Shown here: one piece after another, positions 7,813-17,363 of the stretch | Numbering within the stretch: position 1 is the stretch's first letter | Layout: each line of letters begins with the position of its first letter | Assembly: GCF_002848265.1 (NCBI RefSeq) | Contig: NZ_CP025422.1 | Coordinates: 186,001 to 250,000 of the forward strand | Origin: Zhihengliuella sp. ISTPL4 | GTDB taxonomy: Bacteria > Actinomycetota > Actinomycetes > Actinomycetales > Microbacteriaceae | DNA: 64,000 nucleotides | Reading direction: 5' to 3' | The notes under the pieces: model-generated | Seen by the model: only the letters and a program-made list of their open reading frames with translations | What the model was told of the DNA's origin: nothing | Databases searched by the model: none | Position numbers and translations under genes: made by a program

Positions 7813-8433
7813 ATGTCTGAAGACACCACGGTCCACGCCGAGCTGCGCAGCAGCTTCGGCAAGGGCTTCGCCCGCCGTCTGCGCGCCGCCGGCAAGATCC
7901 CCGCGGTCATCTACGGCCACGGCACCGAGCCCGTCCACGTCGCCCTGCCCGGCCACCAGGTCTCCCTGATCATCCGTCGCGCCAACGCGCTGCTCGACCT
8001 CGACATCGAGGGCACCTCGCAGCTCGCGCTCGTCAAGGACGTGCAGAAGGACCCGGTGCACCAGATCATCGAGCACATCGACCTCCTGGTCGTGAAGAAG
8101 GGCGAGAAGGTCGCCATCGACGTTCCTGTCGTCGTCACCGGTGAGCCGGCTGCCGGCACCATCGTCAACCTCGACGCCACGACCATCCAGGTCGAGGCCG
8201 AGGCCACGCACATCCCGGAGAACATCGAGGTCTCGGTCGAGGGTCTGGAAGAGGGCGCGCACATCACCGCCGCCGACGTGACCCTCCCGAAGGGCTCGAC
8301 GCTCCTCACCGACGGCGAGGTCCTCGTGGTCGCCATCTCCGTCCCGGCCGCTCCGGTCGAGGACGAGGAGACCGAGGGCGAGTCCGCGGAGGGCGAGTCC
8401 GCTGCGGCGTCCGAGGAGGCCGCCGCGGAGTGA
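7813..8433 (+). CDS. rplY: 50S ribosomal protein L25/general stress protein Ctc
   Basis: 206 residues, the long CTC form: an N-terminal L25 domain that binds 5S rRNA (about 1-95; FGKGFARRLRAAGKIPAVIYG is split across its start) and a beta-rich C-terminal domain with IPENIEVSVEGLEEG. It ends in an acidic Glu/Ala/Ser tail of about 30 residues. ATG 7813 follows AAGGAG at ideal distance. The product stabilises the central protuberance of the large ribosomal subunit, and in Gram-positive bacteria the CTC form is linked to stress. pth follows after a terminator-like hairpin. Confidence 0.95.
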   Translation: MSEDTTVHAELRSSFGKGFARRLRAAGKIPAVIYGHGTEPVHVALPGHQVSLIIRRANALLDLDIEGTSQLALVKDVQKDPVHQIIEHIDLLVVKKGEKVAIDVPVVVTGEPAAGTIVNLDATTIQVEAEATHIPENIEVSVEGLEEGAHITAADVTLPKGSTLLTDGEVLVVAISVPAAPVEDEETEGESAEGESAAASEEAAAE

Positions 8434-8450
8434 TCTCCGCCTGCTTCATC

Positions 8451-8485
8451 ACGGAGGGGACGCGATCGGATCGCGTCCCCTCCGT
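8451..8485 (+). terminator. Terminator hairpin after rplY
   Basis: Perfect 16-bp stem (8451-8466 / 8470-8485) with a CGG loop, 17 nt after the rplY stop. A TATCCT box (8488-8493) follows immediately and could restart transcription for pth. Confidence 0.75.
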
Positions 8486-8529
8486 CGTATCCTGACCGGG
8501 GCGACGGCTCCGGCGAGAGAGGACGAGGA

Positions 8530-9111
8530 ATGGCAGCGACCTGGCTGGTGGTCGGTCTCGGCAACCCGGGACCCCGCTATGAGGCGACCCGCCACAACAT
8601 CGGCCAGATGGTCGTCGACGAGCTCGCGGCCCGCCGCGGGGAGAGCTTTCGGGAGCACAAGGGCGGTGCACGGGTCGTCGAGACCTGGTTGCGCCCCGGC
8701 GCCGACAAGCTCGTCCTCGCGAAGCCGAACACCTTCATGAACGTCTCGGGCACGCCCGTCGCCGCCCTCGCCCGGTTCTACTCCGTCCCCCTCGACCACG
8801 TGATCGTCGTGCACGACGAGCTCGACATCCCGTTCGACACGGTCAAGCTGAAGACCGGGGGAGGACACGGCGGGCACAACGGGGTCCGCGACATCGCCAA
8901 GGCGCTCACGAGTCCGGACTTCCCCCGGGTGCGCGTGGGTATCGGCCGGCCGGTGGGACGACAGGACCCGGCGGACTGGGTGCTCTCCCCGTTCGGCAAG
9001 GACGAGCGCGCGAACCTGCCGCTCCTCGTGGGCGATGCCGCAGACGCCGTCGAGCTCCTCGTCGACGAAGGGCTGCTCGCCGCCCAGCAGAAGCACCACG
9101 CCCCTCGCTGA
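8530..9111 (+). CDS. pth: Peptidyl-tRNA hydrolase
   Basis: 193 residues, standard length. It releases tRNA from peptidyl-tRNAs dropped by the ribosome. The signature is [18 protein letters not shown] with catalytic His22; the second signature is [10 protein letters not shown] followed by [15 protein letters not shown], and RVRIGIGRP-like text (RVRVGIGRP) lies further on. The start ATG 8530 has GAGGACGAGG upstream. The rplY-pth order is common in bacteria. The -10 box at 8488 suggests it can be transcribed separately from rplY. Confidence 0.97.
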   Translation: MAATWLVVGLGNPGPRYEATRHNIGQMVVDELAARRGESFREHKGGARVVETWLRPGADKLVLAKPNTFMNVSGTPVAALARFYSVPLDHVIVVHDELDIPFDTVKLKTGGGHGGHNGVRDIAKALTSPDFPRVRVGIGRPVGRQDPADWVLSPFGKDERANLPLLVGDAADAVELLVDEGLLAAQQKHHAPR

Positions 9112-9132
9112 CGCGGCGGCCCGCCGCGAGGG

Positions 9133-9771
9133 TCAGGTGGTGAACGTGGCGTAGCCCGCGGCTCCGCCGACGGCGAAGGCCGTGAACACCGCGACGAAGA
9201 AGACGACCGCGCCGAGCACGGCGACGATGAGTGCGGCGATGCCCGCTCCGCGCCCCTGCTTCTTGCGGATCGCGATGATCCCCAGCACGATCGCGGCGAT
9301 GCCGAGCAGCGTGCCGGCCCAGAACGACAGCTCCGTCCACAGCACCTGGTCGCGCGCGGGCGACAGGAATCCGAGATCGCTCGTCGACCCGCTGATGCCC
9401 TGCGGGAGGCGGCGGCCGACCTCGAACGCGCTGACGCCGCCGATGATCGGCACGATGACGGCGGCGAGGATCGAAAGGCCGAGGGCGAGCAGGCCGAGCG
9501 CGCCGGAACGTTTCGGCGTCGTCTCCGGTGCGGTGTACGTTCCCGCGGGGGCGGCATAGCCGCCCACGGGAACCTGGTATGCCCCCGGAGGCGCGGCGGG
9601 AGCCGCCGGCTGGCCGTAGCCGCCCGCAGGGGCGTACGGGGCGACCGGTGCGGATGCATACGCCGGCGGAGGCGGCGGGACCGCACCGGCGACCGACTCC
9701 TGCGGGAACGAGGGCGCCGGGGGTACCGGCGGCACGGCGCCGGGCGGAGGGGGCAGCTGCGGATCGGTCAC
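9133..9771 (-). CDS. Membrane protein with Pro-rich N-terminus, DUF4190-like
   Basis: 212 residues. The first 85 or so are cytoplasmic-type low complexity rich in Pro, Ala, Gly and Tyr (PPPPAYASAPVAPYAPAGGY). Hydrophobic segments follow at about 99-120, 152-172 and 183-208, with a charged RKKQGRGAG loop between the last two. The pattern, including the alternation of LGLLALGLSILAAVIVPIIG and GIAALIVAVLGAVVFFVAV, matches small actinobacterial DUF4190-type proteins whose function is unknown. It sits convergent to pth and upstream of trpS on the same strand sense (trpS starts further right). Confidence 0.7.
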   Translation of the reverse strand: MTDPQLPPPPGAVPPVPPAPSFPQESVAGAVPPPPPAYASAPVAPYAPAGGYGQPAAPAAPPGAYQVPVGGYAAPAGTYTAPETTPKRSGALGLLALGLSILAAVIVPIIGGVSAFEVGRRLPQGISGSTSDLGFLSPARDQVLWTELSFWAGTLLGIAAIVLGIIAIRKKQGRGAGIAALIVAVLGAVVFFVAVFTAFAVGGAAGYATFTT

Positions 9772-9797
9772 GTTGTCATCCTAGGGTGGTCGGGTGG

Positions 9798-10802
9798 TCA
9801 GACCCGGCGCAGCAGTCCGACCCGGTCGTACACGTCGGACAGCGTCCGGTCGGCGACGGCATCGGCACGGGCGGCGTTCTCGGCGAGGATCCGGTCCAGC
9901 TCCGCCGGGTCGTCGAGGAGCTCGAGGGCACGGCTGCGCACGGGAGCGAACTCCTCCACGACGACCTCGGCCAGGCCCTTCTTGAAGTCGCCGTAGCCGC
10001 GGCCCGCGTACTCGTCCTCGATCGCGGGGATCTGGCGTCCGGTCAGCGCGGCATAGATGGTCAGGAGGTTCGAGACGCCGGGCTTGGCTTCCCGATCGAA
10101 TCGCACGGTGCCCTCGTTGTCGGTCACCGCGCGCATGATCTTCTTGGCCGACTTCGCCGGGTCGTCGAGCATCCACAGCACACCGGCATCGCTCTCGGCC
10201 GACTTCGACATCTTGGCCGTCGGGTTCTGCAGGTCGTAGATGCGCGCGGTCTCCTTCTGGATGACCGGGACCGGCACCGTGAAGGTCTCGCCGAACCGCG
10301 AGTTGAAGCGCTCGGCGAGGTCGCGGGTGAGCTCGACGTGCTGCTTCTGGTCGTCGCCGACCGGTACGACGTCGGTCTGGTAGAGCAGGATGTCGGCGGC
10401 CATGAGTACCGGGTAGGTGAAGAGGCCCACGCTGGTCGCATCGGCGCCGTAGCGGGCCGACTTGTCCTTGAACTGCGTCATCCGTCCGGCTTCGCCGAAG
10501 CCGGTGATCGTGCTGAGGATCCAGGCGAGCTCGGCGTGGGCGCGGACGTGCGACTGCACGTACAGCGTCGACTGCGACGGCTCGATGCCCGCGGCGATGT
10601 ACTGCGCGGCGGTGCGGCGGGTCTTCTCGCGCAGCTCCGCCGGGTTCTGGGCGACGGTGAGGGCGTGGAGGTCGACGACGGAGAAGAACGCGTCGTACGA
10701 GGTCTGGAGCTCCCGCCACTGCAGGAGTGCGCCGATGTAGTTGCCGATCTGGAGGGAGTCGGCGGAGGGCTGCATTCCGGAGTAGAGGCGAGGCTTGTTC
10801 AC
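9798..10802 (-). CDS. trpS: Tryptophanyl-tRNA synthetase
   Basis: 334 residues, a class Ic synthetase charging tRNA-Trp. The HIGH-equivalent lies in [14 protein letters not shown] near residue 20, and the ATP loop is KMSKS near residue 195 ([13 protein letters not shown]). The text [20 protein letters not shown] is typical. The start is GTG at 10802; TAGGAT (10814-10809 on this strand) ends exactly 6 nt before it, indicating a leaderless mRNA. It shares a 62-bp region with the divergent gene at 10865. Confidence 0.97.
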   Translation of the reverse strand: MNKPRLYSGMQPSADSLQIGNYIGALLQWRELQTSYDAFFSVVDLHALTVAQNPAELREKTRRTAAQYIAAGIEPSQSTLYVQSHVRAHAELAWILSTITGFGEAGRMTQFKDKSARYGADATSVGLFTYPVLMAADILLYQTDVVPVGDDQKQHVELTRDLAERFNSRFGETFTVPVPVIQKETARIYDLQNPTAKMSKSAESDAGVLWMLDDPAKSAKKIMRAVTDNEGTVRFDREAKPGVSNLLTIYAALTGRQIPAIEDEYAGRGYGDFKKGLAEVVVEEFAPVRSRALELLDDPAELDRILAENAARADAVADRTLSDVYDRVGLLRRV

Positions 10803-10808
10803 CCGTCA

Positions 10809-10858
10809 ATCCTATGCGCCTGCGCCGCGGTGCCCGGCGCCGTCGCATCCTTTACGCT
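10809..10858. promoter_or_regulatory. Divergent leaderless promoters (trpS / 10865 gene)
   Basis: Leftward -10 TAGGAT (10814-10809) sits 6 nt before the trpS GTG. Rightward -10 TACGCT (10853-10858) sits 6 nt before ATG 10865. Their -35 regions must overlap within the intervening 38 bp. Confidence 0.55.
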
Positions 10859-10864
10859 GACGTC

Positions 10865-11530
10865 ATGACGGACGGCATGCCCCTGACGCGAGGACAGGTG
10901 TTCCTCGACGCGCTGGGCGTGGAGGCGGAGCGCCTGCACCCGGAGATCCTCGCGCAGTACCGTGCTCCCGTCCCGGCGGGGCACGCGGAGGGGGTGTTCG
11001 CGGTCGCGGGGAGCCGGTTCGGCCGCTGGGCGGCTCTCGCGCGTCCGATCGTGGGACCGGGGCTGCTGGTGCCGATGTCGGGGCGGGACGTGCCGTTCGT
11101 GCTGCGCACGACGACCGGGCGCGCGGCGACGGGCCGCGCGACGCTCGACTCCACGCGCGAGTTCCTCTTCCCCGGGCGGACCGCACGGATCGTGGATCGG
11201 CTGACGGTGAGCGTGCGACCGGGACTGGTCCGGAACCTCCTCGGTGCCCGGGGCCGCGTCGAGCTCATCGAGGAGTGCAGCGTGACGGCGGAGGGCTTCC
11301 TGCGGATGCGTACCGTCCGGGTCGCCCTGCGGCTGTTCGGGCGGCGATTCGCTCTGCCCGGACCGCTCGGCGTGCGCGTGGACCTCGTCGACGGCTGGGA
11401 CGCCGAGCACCGCCGGCGCACGATCGACATGCGCGCCGTGAACCCCGTGCTCGGCACCGTGCTGCAGTACCGCGGCTGGTATCGGGAGTCGGATCCGTCG
11501 CCCTCCGAGCGTCCGGACCCGGGTCAGTAG
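10865..11530 (+). CDS. DUF4166-like protein, function unknown
   Basis: 221 residues, no signal peptide or clear membrane helix. The body looks like the DUF4166 family: an N-terminal segment ending in a small GxFxV-like patch (EGVFAVAGSRFGRWAALARP), then VPFVLRTTTG, a middle REFLFPGRTARIVDRL and a C-terminal FALPGPLGVRVDLVDGWDAE. Molecular role is not known. The start is ATG 10865 behind a TACGCT box at leaderless distance. Its stop region overlaps the convergent exonuclease III gene by 7 bp, so the two mRNAs share an antisense 3' end. The family call is moderate. Confidence 0.65.
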   Translation: MTDGMPLTRGQVFLDALGVEAERLHPEILAQYRAPVPAGHAEGVFAVAGSRFGRWAALARPIVGPGLLVPMSGRDVPFVLRTTTGRAATGRATLDSTREFLFPGRTARIVDRLTVSVRPGLVRNLLGARGRVELIEECSVTAEGFLRMRTVRVALRLFGRRFALPGPLGVRVDLVDGWDAEHRRRTIDMRAVNPVLGTVLQYRGWYRESDPSPSERPDPGQ

Positions 11531-12363
11531 GTGTAGTCGACGACGACCGGCGCGTGGTCGCTCCAGCGCTGGTCGTACGCGGCCGCACGGGCCACGTGGT
11601 ACGCCTGGACGCGCTCGGCAAGTGCGGGCGTCGCCAGGTGATAGTCGATGCGCCATCCCGAGTCGTTGTCGAACGCCTTCCCGCGCATGGACCACCAGGT
11701 GTACGGCCCGTCCACCTCGCCGTGGAAGCGACGGCCGACGTCCACCCAGCCGAGGCCCGTGCCCACCGAGCCGTCGACGCCGGTGACCGAGGTCCCGGCC
11801 TCACCGAGGAAGCGATCGAAGTAGGCGCGTTCGCGCGGCAGGAAGCCGGCCTTGGTGCGGTTGCCGCGCCAGTTCTTGATGTCGAGCTCGCGGTGCCCCA
11901 CGTTGAGGTCGCCCGTGACGAGGGCGAGGGCGTCGTCGGTGTTCAGGCTCGCCAGACGTGCCTCGAACGCGTCGAGGAACTTCCACTTCTCGTCCTGCTT
12001 CGGGGTGTCGGCCTCGCCGGAGTGCACGTAGGCGCTGACGACGGTGAGCGGACGGTCTCCGATCAGGAAGTCGGCCTCGATCCAGCGGCCCTTGGAGTCG
12101 AAGTCCTCCGGGCCGAAGTCCGCCCGGGAGGCGAGTGCGGGGAGGCGGCTGGCGATCGCGACACCCGCGCGCCCCTTGACCGTGGCCTCATCGTGCACGA
12201 AGGTCCAGCCGGGGAGGGCGGCCTCGATGTGCTCGTCCTGCCCGCGCACTTCCTGCAGCGTGAGGATGTCGATGTCGGCGGCGTCCAGCCAGGTGCTCAT
12301 CCCGTTGCGGGCGGCCGCCCGGATCCCGTTGACGTTGACCGAGGCGATACGCAGGTGAGGCAT
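11524..12363 (-). CDS. xthA: Exodeoxyribonuclease III
   Basis: 279 residues of the EEP nuclease fold used in base-excision repair as AP endonuclease and 3'-5' exonuclease. Active-site text: Asn in SVNVNGIRAA, Glu in LTLQEVRGQ, Asp/Asn pair in VTGDLNVGH and the C-terminal SDHAPVVVDY. Length fits ExoA/XthA. The start is ATG 12363. GGAGGA abuts the ATG too closely to act well as a ribosome site, but TAAGCT (12375-12370) is 6 nt upstream, so a leaderless start is likely. The promoter therefore lies within the last bases of the upstream yihY-like gene. Confidence 0.94.
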   Translation of the reverse strand: MPHLRIASVNVNGIRAAARNGMSTWLDAADIDILTLQEVRGQDEHIEAALPGWTFVHDEATVKGRAGVAIASRLPALASRADFGPEDFDSKGRWIEADFLIGDRPLTVVSAYVHSGEADTPKQDEKWKFLDAFEARLASLNTDDALALVTGDLNVGHRELDIKNWRGNRTKAGFLPRERAYFDRFLGEAGTSVTGVDGSVGTGLGWVDVGRRFHGEVDGPYTWWSMRGKAFDNDSGWRIDYHLATPALAERVQAYHVARAAAYDQRWSDHAPVVVDYTY

Positions 12364-12372
12364 TCCTCCAGC

Positions 12373-13578
12373 TTAACGAGCACCGCCGACATCGCGGTTC
12401 TGGCGGCGGTCGAGCTCCGACAGCAGACGCTGAGCCAGGGGGGAGGCCGGGGGTGCAGGCGGGGGAGCGGAGGCCACGAGCCGGGCGACCTCATCTTCCG
12501 CCTCGCGGACGGCGTGACCCGCCGCCCAGCTCCGATACCAGGGGGCCGCGTCGCGCGCCGCCTCGGCGTCGCGGAGGCGGATCCGTGCGGCCGAGAGCAG
12601 CGTGGCGTGCTCGGCCACGCGCCGCTCGGCGTCGGTCGGCAGCAGAAGTGGGAGGTCGCGGTCCTGGGCGGCGACGGCGATCCAGGACGCGGCGACGAGC
12701 GTGACCACCCCGTTCACGCGGAACCACAGCAGGAGGCCGACGAAGATCGCGAAGGTGGCCAGCAGGGGATTCGAGGGCGTATAGCTCAGCAGGAACCCGA
12801 CTCCGAACTGCAGCACCGTCATGGCCGCGCCGCCGAGGAGGGCACCGGGCCAGATGGTGCCCCAGTGCAGCGAGGTGCCGGTGAGGAAGCGCACCATCGC
12901 CGCCAATGCCCCGGTCAGCAGGACGAACGACACGAGCACCGTGCCGATCCGGATGCCGAGGTTGAGGCCGTCCGATCCGGCGTCCCAGCCCAGAAGCGAG
13001 AGCACCCAGCTCAGCACGGCGGCGCTGGCGGAGCTGAGCGCGGAGCCGAGGACCAGCGAGACGCCGAAGATGAGGGCGGCCAGCAGATCCCTCGCTTTGA
13101 GGAGCAGGTAGCTGCGTCGGTCGGGTTCCAGGCCGAAGATGTCCCGGACGGCCCGCCGGGAGAAGGTCACCCAACCGATCGCGGTCCAGATGACCGTCCC
13201 GAGCGCGATGAGTCCGGTCACGCCGAGCACTCCCGTGGTGCTCGCGGCGATCTCCTGCACCTGAGCGGGCGTGAAGACGCCGCCCTCGTCCAGGATGAGG
13301 TTCGGGATGTAGTTGTTGATGATCTCGATGAGCCCGTTCACGGCCTCCTCGCTGCCGCCGAGCCAGAGACCGGCGATGGCGAACGCGAGGTAGATCGCCG
13401 CGAAGATGGCGAAGAGCGCCTGATAGCTCACGCCGGCGGCCAGCAGGAAGCCGTTGTGCTGCAGGAAGTGCCGCCACACCCGCACCGGGAAGAGACCGAG
13501 GGTGCGTCGGGTCAGCGCGGTCGCGCGCTCGACCGCGGCATCGAGGCGACCGTCGGTCGCCGAACCGGGCTCGGACAC
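12373..13578 (-). CDS. YihY/BrkB-family inner membrane protein
   Basis: 401 residues with about six membrane helices between residues 35 and 305. Family landmarks are the early FLAAGVSYQALFAIFAAIYL, a central TVIWTAIGWVTFSRRAVRDI and the late LYQLGFGF-equivalent region SYTPSNPLLATFAIFVGLLL. A cytoplasmic Ala/Arg-rich tail of about 90 residues follows. The family was once annotated as ribonuclease BN or serum-resistance BrkB; its true role is unknown, with transport suggested. GTG 13578 follows TAGGGT at 6 nt spacing, so it is probably leaderless. Confidence 0.9.
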   Translation of the reverse strand: MSEPGSATDGRLDAAVERATALTRRTLGLFPVRVWRHFLQHNGFLLAAGVSYQALFAIFAAIYLAFAIAGLWLGGSEEAVNGLIEIINNYIPNLILDEGGVFTPAQVQEIAASTTGVLGVTGLIALGTVIWTAIGWVTFSRRAVRDIFGLEPDRRSYLLLKARDLLAALIFGVSLVLGSALSSASAAVLSWVLSLLGWDAGSDGLNLGIRIGTVLVSFVLLTGALAAMVRFLTGTSLHWGTIWPGALLGGAAMTVLQFGVGFLLSYTPSNPLLATFAIFVGLLLWFRVNGVVTLVAASWIAVAAQDRDLPLLLPTDAERRVAEHATLLSAARIRLRDAEAARDAAPWYRSWAAGHAVREAEDEVARLVASAPPPAPPASPLAQRLLSELDRRQNRDVGGAR

Positions 13579-13629
13579 GCCCCCACCCTACCCAAGCGCT
13601 GGCCCGCCTTCGCGCGCCAGGCCTGCCTC

Positions 13630-13684
13630 CGCGAGAACAGGCGCAGACGCGAGAACAGGCGGCCCCGTCCGGGACCGCCTGTTC
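13630..13684. repeat. 18-bp tandem repeat plus hairpin downstream of sdhB
   Basis: The 14-mer CGCGAGAACAGGCG occurs at 13630-13643 and 13648-13661 (period 18). A 10-bp stem follows: 13653-13662 pairs with 13675-13684. Read leftward, the hairpin is directly downstream of sdhB, so it may end the sdh transcript. Confidence 0.55.
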
Positions 13685-13707
13685 GCGCGTGGATGCCTGT
13701 GTCGTCG

Positions 13708-14475
13708 TCAGGGACGGCCGCGGAGGACCGCCTGCTTGACCTCGGCGATGGCCTTGGTGACCTCGATGCCACGGGGGCAGGCCTCGGAGCAGTTGAAGGT
13801 CGTGCGGCAGCGCCAGACGCCCTCCTTGTCGTTGAGGATGTCGAGCCGCACGGCGGCGTTGTCATCGCGCGAGTCGAAGATGAAGCGGTGCGCGTTGACG
13901 ATCGCGGCCGGGCCGAAGTACTGGCCGTCGGTCCAGAACACGGGGCACGACGAGGTGCACGCGGCGCAGAGGATGCACTTGGTGGTGTCGTCGAAGATCT
14001 CGCGGTCGGCGATGGACTGTGTGCGCTCCTTGCCCTTCTCCGGCACGGAGTTCGCGACGAGGAACGGCTGCACCTCGCGGTACGACGCGAAGAACGGCTC
14101 CATGTCGACGACGAGGTCCTTCTCCAGCGGCAGGCCCTTGATGGCCTCGACGTAGATCGGCTTCGAGATGTCGAGGTCCTTGATCAGCGTCTTGCAGGCC
14201 AGACGGTTGCGGCCGTTGATGCGCATGGCGTCGGAGCCGCAGATGCCGTGGGCGCAGGAGCGGCGGAAGGTCAGCGAGCCGTCGACCTCCCACTTGATCT
14301 TGTGCAGGGCGTCGAGCACGCGATCGGTGGAGTAGAGCTCCACGTCGTAGTCGACCCAGTGCGGCTCGGCGTCGACCTCGGGGTCGAACCGGCGGATGTT
14401 GAAGGTGACGATGAAGGACTGGATCCCGGTGTCTTCGGTCGTCTCGGCCGGCGCTTCGGCGATGGCGTTCGACAT
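13708..14475 (-). CDS. sdhB: Succinate dehydrogenase iron-sulfur subunit
   Basis: 255 residues. It carries the three Fe-S clusters that pass electrons from SdhA flavin to quinone: the 2Fe-2S ligands in RRSCAHGICGSDAM...RLAC, the 4Fe-4S motif CILCAACTSSCP, and the 3Fe-4S site CRTTFNCSEACP. ATG 14475 is 2 nt after the sdhA stop, so translation is likely coupled. It is the last gene of sdhC-D-A-B. Confidence 0.98.
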   Translation of the reverse strand: MSNAIAEAPAETTEDTGIQSFIVTFNIRRFDPEVDAEPHWVDYDVELYSTDRVLDALHKIKWEVDGSLTFRRSCAHGICGSDAMRINGRNRLACKTLIKDLDISKPIYVEAIKGLPLEKDLVVDMEPFFASYREVQPFLVANSVPEKGKERTQSIADREIFDDTTKCILCAACTSSCPVFWTDGQYFGPAAIVNAHRFIFDSRDDNAAVRLDILNDKEGVWRCRTTFNCSEACPRGIEVTKAIAEVKQAVLRGRP

Positions 14476-14477
14476 GC

Positions 14478-16304
14478 TCAGTACTTCCTCTCCATCGGCG
14501 GGTAGTTCAACTCGCCCTTGTCGTTCTTGGTGAAGACGACCGGCTTCCAGTCGAGCTTGATGTGATCGCTCGGGTCGGAGGAGTGCGGGTCGCCCGTGAG
14601 GTACGCCATGGTGTGCTTCATGTAGTTTTCGTCGTCGCGCTTCGGGAAGTCGTCGCGCATGTGGCCGCCGCGGCTCTCCTCGCGGTTCTGCGCGGCGTAG
14701 ACGACGACTTCGGCGATGTCGAGCAGGAAGCCCAGTTCGACGGCCTCGAGCAGGTCGGTGTTGAACCGGTGGCCCTTGTCGTCGACGTGCACGTTCTTGT
14801 AGCGCTCGCGGAGCTCCGCGATCACTCCGAGGACGTGCTGGAGGGATTCGTGCGTGCGGAACACCTGCGCGCCCTTGTCCATCTCGTCCTGCAGCGTCTT
14901 GCGCAGCACGGCGATCCGCTCGGTGCCCTGGTTGTTGCGCAGGCCCTCGAGCATGTCGGAGACGAAGGCGGCGGGGTTCTCCGGCAGCGGGACGAACTCG
15001 GCCGTCTTGACGTACTCGACCGCGTTGCGGCCCGACCGCTTGCCGAACACGTTGATGTCGAGCAGCGAGTTGGTGCCGAGGCGGTTGGCGCCGTGCACCG
15101 AGACGCAGGCGCACTCGCCGGCGGCGTAGAGCCCGGGGACGACGGTGTCGTTGTCCGCGAGCACCTCGCCGTTGTTGTTCGTGGGGATGCCGCCCATGGC
15201 GTAGTGCGCGGTCGGCATCACCGGGACCGGCTCGACGACCGGGTCGACACCCAGGTACGTGCGGGCGAACTCGGTGATGTCGGGGAGCTTCGTCTCCAGG
15301 ACCTCGGCACCCAGGTGCGTGCAGTCCAGCAGCACGTAGTCCTTGTGGGGACCCGCACCGCGGCCTTCCGCGACCTCCTGGACCATGCAGCGCGCGACGA
15401 TGTCGCGGGGCGCCAGGTCCTTGATCGTCGGGGCGTACCGCTCCATGAAGCGCTCGCCCGAGGCGTTGCGCAGGATCGCGCCTTCGCCGCGGGCGCCCTC
15501 GGTGAGGAGGATGCCGAGGCCGGCGAGACCGGTCGGATGGAACTGGAAGAACTCGAGGTCCTCGAGGGGGAGGCCCTTGCGCCACACGATGCCGACGCCG
15601 TCGCCCGTGAGGGTGTGCGCGTTGGAGGTGGTCTTGAAGATCTTGCCGAAGCCGCCGGTCGCGAAGATCACGGCCTTGGACTGGAAGACGTGCAGCTCGC
15701 CCGTGGCGAGGTCGTAGGCGACGACGCCCGCGATCTGCGTGGCACCCGCCGCGTCCTTCACGGTGATGAGGTCGAGCACGTAGAACTCGTTGAAGAAGTT
15801 GATGCCGAGCTTGACGCAGTTCTGGAACAGCGTCTGCAGGATCATGTGACCCGTGCGGTCGGCGGCGTAGCAGGCGCGGCGGACCGGGGTCTTGCCGTGC
15901 TCGGCCGTGTGGCCGCCGAAGCGTCGCTGGTCGATCTTGCCCTCGGGGGTGCGGTTGAAGGGGAGACCCATGTTCTCGAGGTCGATGACCGCGTCGATGG
16001 CCTCCTTCGCGAGGATCTCCGCCGCGTCCTGGTCGACGAGGTAGTCGCCGCCCTTGACGGTGTCGAAGGTGTGCCACTCCCAGGAGTCCTCCTCGACGTT
16101 CGCGAGGGCCGCCGCCATGCCGCCCTGCGCGGCACCGGTGTGCGAGCGCGTCGGGTACAGCTTGGAGATCACGGCCGTCTTCGCGCCGGGTCCGGCCTCG
16201 ATGGCCGCCCGCATCCCGGCGCCGCCGGCGCCGACGATGACGATGTCGAACTGGTGGTAGTGCACGCCGTCACGGACGACGGAATCCTGCGTCTGGGTAG
16301 TCAC
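14478..16304 (-). CDS. sdhA: Succinate dehydrogenase flavoprotein subunit
   Basis: 608 residues. It oxidises succinate to fumarate in the TCA cycle on the cytoplasmic face of the membrane. The FAD fold is [16 protein letters not shown], with the covalent-flavin motif [12 protein letters not shown], and the substrate-site text is [13 protein letters not shown]. The C-terminus ends [13 protein letters not shown], typical of actinobacterial SdhA. The start is GTG at 16304, 19 nt after sdhD. Confidence 0.98.
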   Translation of the reverse strand: MTTQTQDSVVRDGVHYHQFDIVIVGAGGAGMRAAIEAGPGAKTAVISKLYPTRSHTGAAQGGMAAALANVEEDSWEWHTFDTVKGGDYLVDQDAAEILAKEAIDAVIDLENMGLPFNRTPEGKIDQRRFGGHTAEHGKTPVRRACYAADRTGHMILQTLFQNCVKLGINFFNEFYVLDLITVKDAAGATQIAGVVAYDLATGELHVFQSKAVIFATGGFGKIFKTTSNAHTLTGDGVGIVWRKGLPLEDLEFFQFHPTGLAGLGILLTEGARGEGAILRNASGERFMERYAPTIKDLAPRDIVARCMVQEVAEGRGAGPHKDYVLLDCTHLGAEVLETKLPDITEFARTYLGVDPVVEPVPVMPTAHYAMGGIPTNNNGEVLADNDTVVPGLYAAGECACVSVHGANRLGTNSLLDINVFGKRSGRNAVEYVKTAEFVPLPENPAAFVSDMLEGLRNNQGTERIAVLRKTLQDEMDKGAQVFRTHESLQHVLGVIAELRERYKNVHVDDKGHRFNTDLLEAVELGFLLDIAEVVVYAAQNREESRGGHMRDDFPKRDDENYMKHTMAYLTGDPHSSDPSDHIKLDWKPVVFTKNDKGELNYPPMERKY

Positions 16305-16323
16305 TTCTCGTTTGCCTCTTCTT

Positions 16324-16764
16324 CTAGCCCTGCGCCTGGCAGGTCTCCCACAGCGTGCTCGACTCGGTCACACCCAGGCACGGGTCGAACGTGAAGACGA
16401 CCAGGGTGCCGAGGAGGATGAGCAGGCCCGCGGCCAGGCTGAGCGCCCAGATGAGCGCCTTGCGTGCGGTGGGGTTGGTCACGTAGTCGTTCACGATCGT
16501 GCGCATGCCGTTGGCGCCGTGGATGAGGGCGAGCCAGAGCATCAGCACGTCCCACCACTGCCAGAACGGCGTGGCGAACTTGCCGGCGATGAACGCGAAG
16601 TCGAGGGCGTGGATGCCCTCGCCGACCATGAGGTTGACGAAGAGGTGGCCGAAGATCAGCACGACGAGCACGACGCCCGAGACGCGCATGAAGACCCAGC
16701 CCCACTTCTCGAGGTTGATGCCGCGCTGACGGCGGGCGGGAGCGGCGACGGTCTGCGCGCTCAT
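16324..16764 (-). CDS. sdhD: Succinate dehydrogenase hydrophobic membrane anchor
   Basis: 146 residues with three membrane helices at about 24-48, 66-88 and 102-126. Conserved features of type-A SdhD proteins are an early FGHLFVNL with a candidate heme-ligand His and [17 protein letters not shown]. It anchors SdhAB and helps form the quinone site. Its ATG (16764) overlaps the sdhC stop by one base (TGATG). Confidence 0.93.
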   Translation of the reverse strand: MSAQTVAAPARRQRGINLEKWGWVFMRVSGVVLVVLIFGHLFVNLMVGEGIHALDFAFIAGKFATPFWQWWDVLMLWLALIHGANGMRTIVNDYVTNPTARKALIWALSLAAGLLILLGTLVVFTFDPCLGVTESSTLWETCQAQG

Positions 16765-17198
16765 CAGTGTCCTCCTCCGAAACCGGCGAACGCGAGCATC
16801 AGGTGACGCGGCACGAAGCCGGCCATGATGATGCCCCACACGAGCAGCACGCCCCAGAAGAGCTGGCGCTGGTAGCGCGCGCCCTTCGACCAGAAGTCGA
16901 CGGCGATGATGCGCAGACCGTTCATGGCGTGGAACACGATGCCCGCCACGAGCACGACCTCGCCGATCGCCATGACCGGGTTCTTGTACGTGCCGATGAC
17001 CGCGTCGTACGCCTCCGGCGACACCCTGATCAGCGCCGTGTCGAGCACGTGCACCAACAGGAAGAAGAAGATGGCGACTCCGGTGATGCGGTGAAGCACC
17101 CACGACCACATGCCTTCGCGACCCCGGTAGAGGGTGCCGCGGGGGGTCTTGGACGTGGTTTCCGAAATCGACGGTGTCAAGCGAGCGCTTGTGGACAC
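16764..17198 (-). CDS. sdhC: Succinate dehydrogenase cytochrome b-556 subunit
   Basis: 144 residues, three membrane helices. The heme/quinone signature SWVLHRITGVAIFFFLLVHV is the SdhC hallmark, and VFHAMNGLRIIAVDF follows in helix 2-3. I chose GTG 17198, which has GGAGGA 6-7 nt upstream; longer in-frame starts lie inside the promoter region. It is the first gene of the operon. The 165 bp up to manC must hold both divergent promoters. Confidence 0.94.
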   Translation of the reverse strand: MSTSARLTPSISETTSKTPRGTLYRGREGMWSWVLHRITGVAIFFFLLVHVLDTALIRVSPEAYDAVIGTYKNPVMAIGEVVLVAGIVFHAMNGLRIIAVDFWSKGARYQRQLFWGVLLVWGIIMAGFVPRHLMLAFAGFGGGH

Positions 17199-17363
17199 GG
17201 TCGTCCTCCCTGGATCGATGTGTTTCGGTCGCGTGCGCTGCTTCGTCCACATCCGACCTGGAGGAGGGTCAGGCACGCCCGATCGGTGTCCATCCTATTC
17301 CCGTGCGGACGCCCCGGGCGACGAAGGGGACCCTAAGTCGGGCCCGCCGGTACGCTGGCCTGC

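Noticed and set aside
11275..14505. Very long plus-strand open frame opposite xthA, the YihY-like gene and sdhB
   Set aside because: The antisense genes have full catalytic motifs and clean junctions. The long frame has none and shows shadow composition.
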